From Deltaproteobacteria bacterium (GTDB taxonomy: Bacteria > Desulfobacterota_D > UBA1144 > Nemesobacterales > N074bin48), in the NCBI GenBank assembly GCA_004356685.1, contig SMWS01000137.1:1-7026 (forward strand): a DNA stretch of 7,026 bases, given 5' to 3'. Shown here piece by piece: positions 6,533 to 7,026 of the stretch. Position numbers and translations under genes: made by a program. Below the pieces are notes generated by a model. That model ran no database searches. It worked only from the letters and a program-made list of their open reading frames with translations, and had not been told where the DNA came from. Each line of letters opens with the position of its first letter. Position 1 is the stretch's first letter.

Positions 6533-6660
6533 TAGTTAACTCTAAAAAGTTAAAAGAGCTGTTAAATGAAGATCGGGTTGAACTAAAAAACCTGATTGCA
6601 AAAAAACCCAGCACAAAGAAACCTGCAGCTAAAAAATCCGCTGCCAAGAAAAAGAAATAA
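6533..6660 (+). pseudogene. aceA: Displaced 3' fragment of aceA (last 42 codons)
   Basis: In the aceA frame this fragment encodes the terminal segment from VNSKKLKELL through the Lys/Ala-rich tail to TAA at 6658-6660, with no amino-acid change relative to the intact gene. It has no start codon or ribosome site, and an in-frame TGA at 6520-6522 lies just upstream. It is a remnant, either of the original host gene end or of an incoming copy. Confidence 0.9.
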
Positions 6661-6677
6661 GCGAAAACTCATATAAT
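6533..6677 (+). repeat. 145-bp direct repeat, copy 2 (downstream of fic)
   Basis: This is the partner of 4894-5038, offset by exactly 1,639 bp. It carries the aceA tail, stop codon and the first seven bases of the terminator's left arm, but the sequence after it (TTTATATACG) lacks the matching right arm, so the hairpin is not rebuilt here. The high identity means the duplication is recent or is being homogenised by recombination. Confidence 0.97.
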
Positions 6678-6750
6678 TTTATATACGTTGAATAATATTA
6701 TCATAAGTATGCATCAGCATAAAAATATATGTTAGGTGCATTGGTAAAGA

Positions 6751-7026
6751 ATGAGAGTTTTTATAATTACACTGTTGCTTCTTCTTTCCACGGTTCTAAA
6801 TGCTGAAGTAACAGTAGATAAAGTAGTTGTATTAAAATTAGAAAAAAAACTAATCTTATTCAGTGGTGTAAAAAAAGTTAAAGAATACTCGGTAGTGTTT
6901 GGGGATAACCCCAAAGGGCATAAGCAGCAGGAAGGTGATGAACGTACTCCCGAGTGAAATTACATTCTAGATTATAAAAACTCTAATAGTTCGTTTTATA
7001 AATCAATCCATATATCCTATCCTAAC
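6751..7026 (+). pseudogene. Exported L,D-transpeptidase (YkuD family), interrupted by TGA, 3' end outside window
   Basis: The first 18 residues form a clear signal peptide (MRVFIITLLLLLSTVLNA, cleavage expected before Glu19). The mature part begins like YkuD-family L,D-transpeptidases, which cross-link peptidoglycan or attach lipoproteins in the periplasm: VDKVVVLKLEKKLILF, YSVVFGDNPKGHKQQEGD, then ERTPE. The family continues RTPEG, but here the Gly codon position (6955-6957) is TGA. The same frame then reads NYILDYKNSNSSFYKSIHIS to the window edge without another stop, exactly as an intact YkuD domain would. A single GGA-to-TGA change is the simplest cause. As written, translation stops after 68 residues, before the catalytic His/Cys region, so the product would be inactive. 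Readthrough or a sequencing error remains possible. The start is the ATG before the signal peptide, with only a weak GGTAAAG ribosome site. Confidence 0.82.

Larger units (their letters stand above)
5039..6677 (+). mobile_element. Probable inserted fic module bounded by direct repeats
   Basis: One repeat unit is 1,639 bp, equivalently 4894-6532 or 5039-6677 because the breakpoint lies somewhere within the shared 145 bp. It carries one gene (fic) with its own promoter-operator region, and it is visibly AT-richer than aceB and aceA. The arrangement resembles an element inserted at a gene's 3' end that rebuilds that end. No transposase, integrase or terminal inverted repeat is present, so this is either a passenger module moved by outside enzymes or the product of homologous recombination with foreign DNA carrying an aceA tail. 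Confidence 0.45.

Noticed and set aside
6732..6914. Minus-strand open frame across the ykuD-like gene
   Set aside because: The plus-strand frame has a signal peptide and clear YkuD motifs; this one has neither.
6955..6957. UGA read as glycine or selenocysteine by a special genetic code
   Set aside because: The other four protein genes read normally with TAA or TAG stops and no other in-frame TGA; the position requires Gly rather than Sec, and the gene content does not fit the small-genome groups that use UGA for Gly.

Overview
The window looks like chromosomal DNA from a bacterium of low to moderate G+C content, most likely a didermic (Gram-negative-type) heterotroph. The clues are an MEP isoprenoid pathway gene (ispE), a tRNA-Gln with an encoded CCA end, a two-gene glyoxylate shunt, and an exported YkuD-type protein. 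Species cannot be assigned from this stretch. Every gene lies on the + strand.

Layout: (1) 1-528, the 3' part of ispE, entering from the left edge. (2) 573-646, tRNA-Gln(TTG), with a good promoter just upstream. (3) 791-2671 and 2712-5021, a malate synthase gene (aceB) followed 40 bp later by a long, ICL2-type isocitrate lyase gene (aceA) with a lysine/alanine-rich tail. Together they form the two enzymes of the glyoxylate shunt, which turns isocitrate plus acetyl-CoA into succinate and malate for growth on acetate or fatty acids. (4) 5032-5072, a terminator-like hairpin after aceA. (5) 5235-6362, a Fic-domain AMP-transferase-type gene with an N-terminal inhibitory motif and a C-terminal winged-helix-like region, preceded by two identical palindromes that look like tandem operators. 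(6) 6363-6750, a 388-bp gene-free stretch with a weak hairpin, a REP-like half-site and a second copy of the aceA 3' end. (7) 6751-7026, the start of an exported L,D-transpeptidase (YkuD) gene, interrupted by an in-frame TGA and running off the right edge.

The main discovery is that the fic region is bracketed by a 145-bp direct repeat (4894-5038 and 6533-6677, 143 of 145 identical). The repeat consists of the last 42 codons of aceA, its stop codon and 17 bp beyond. Both differences are silent third-position changes in the aceA frame. This is the footprint of an insertion or Campbell-type recombination that placed a self-regulated fic module behind aceA while keeping aceA intact. Recombination between the copies would remove 1,639 bp and restore a single complete aceA. 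No integrase or transposase gene is visible, so the mechanism is unknown. The damaged ykuD-like gene just beyond the right repeat suggests local decay next to the insertion.
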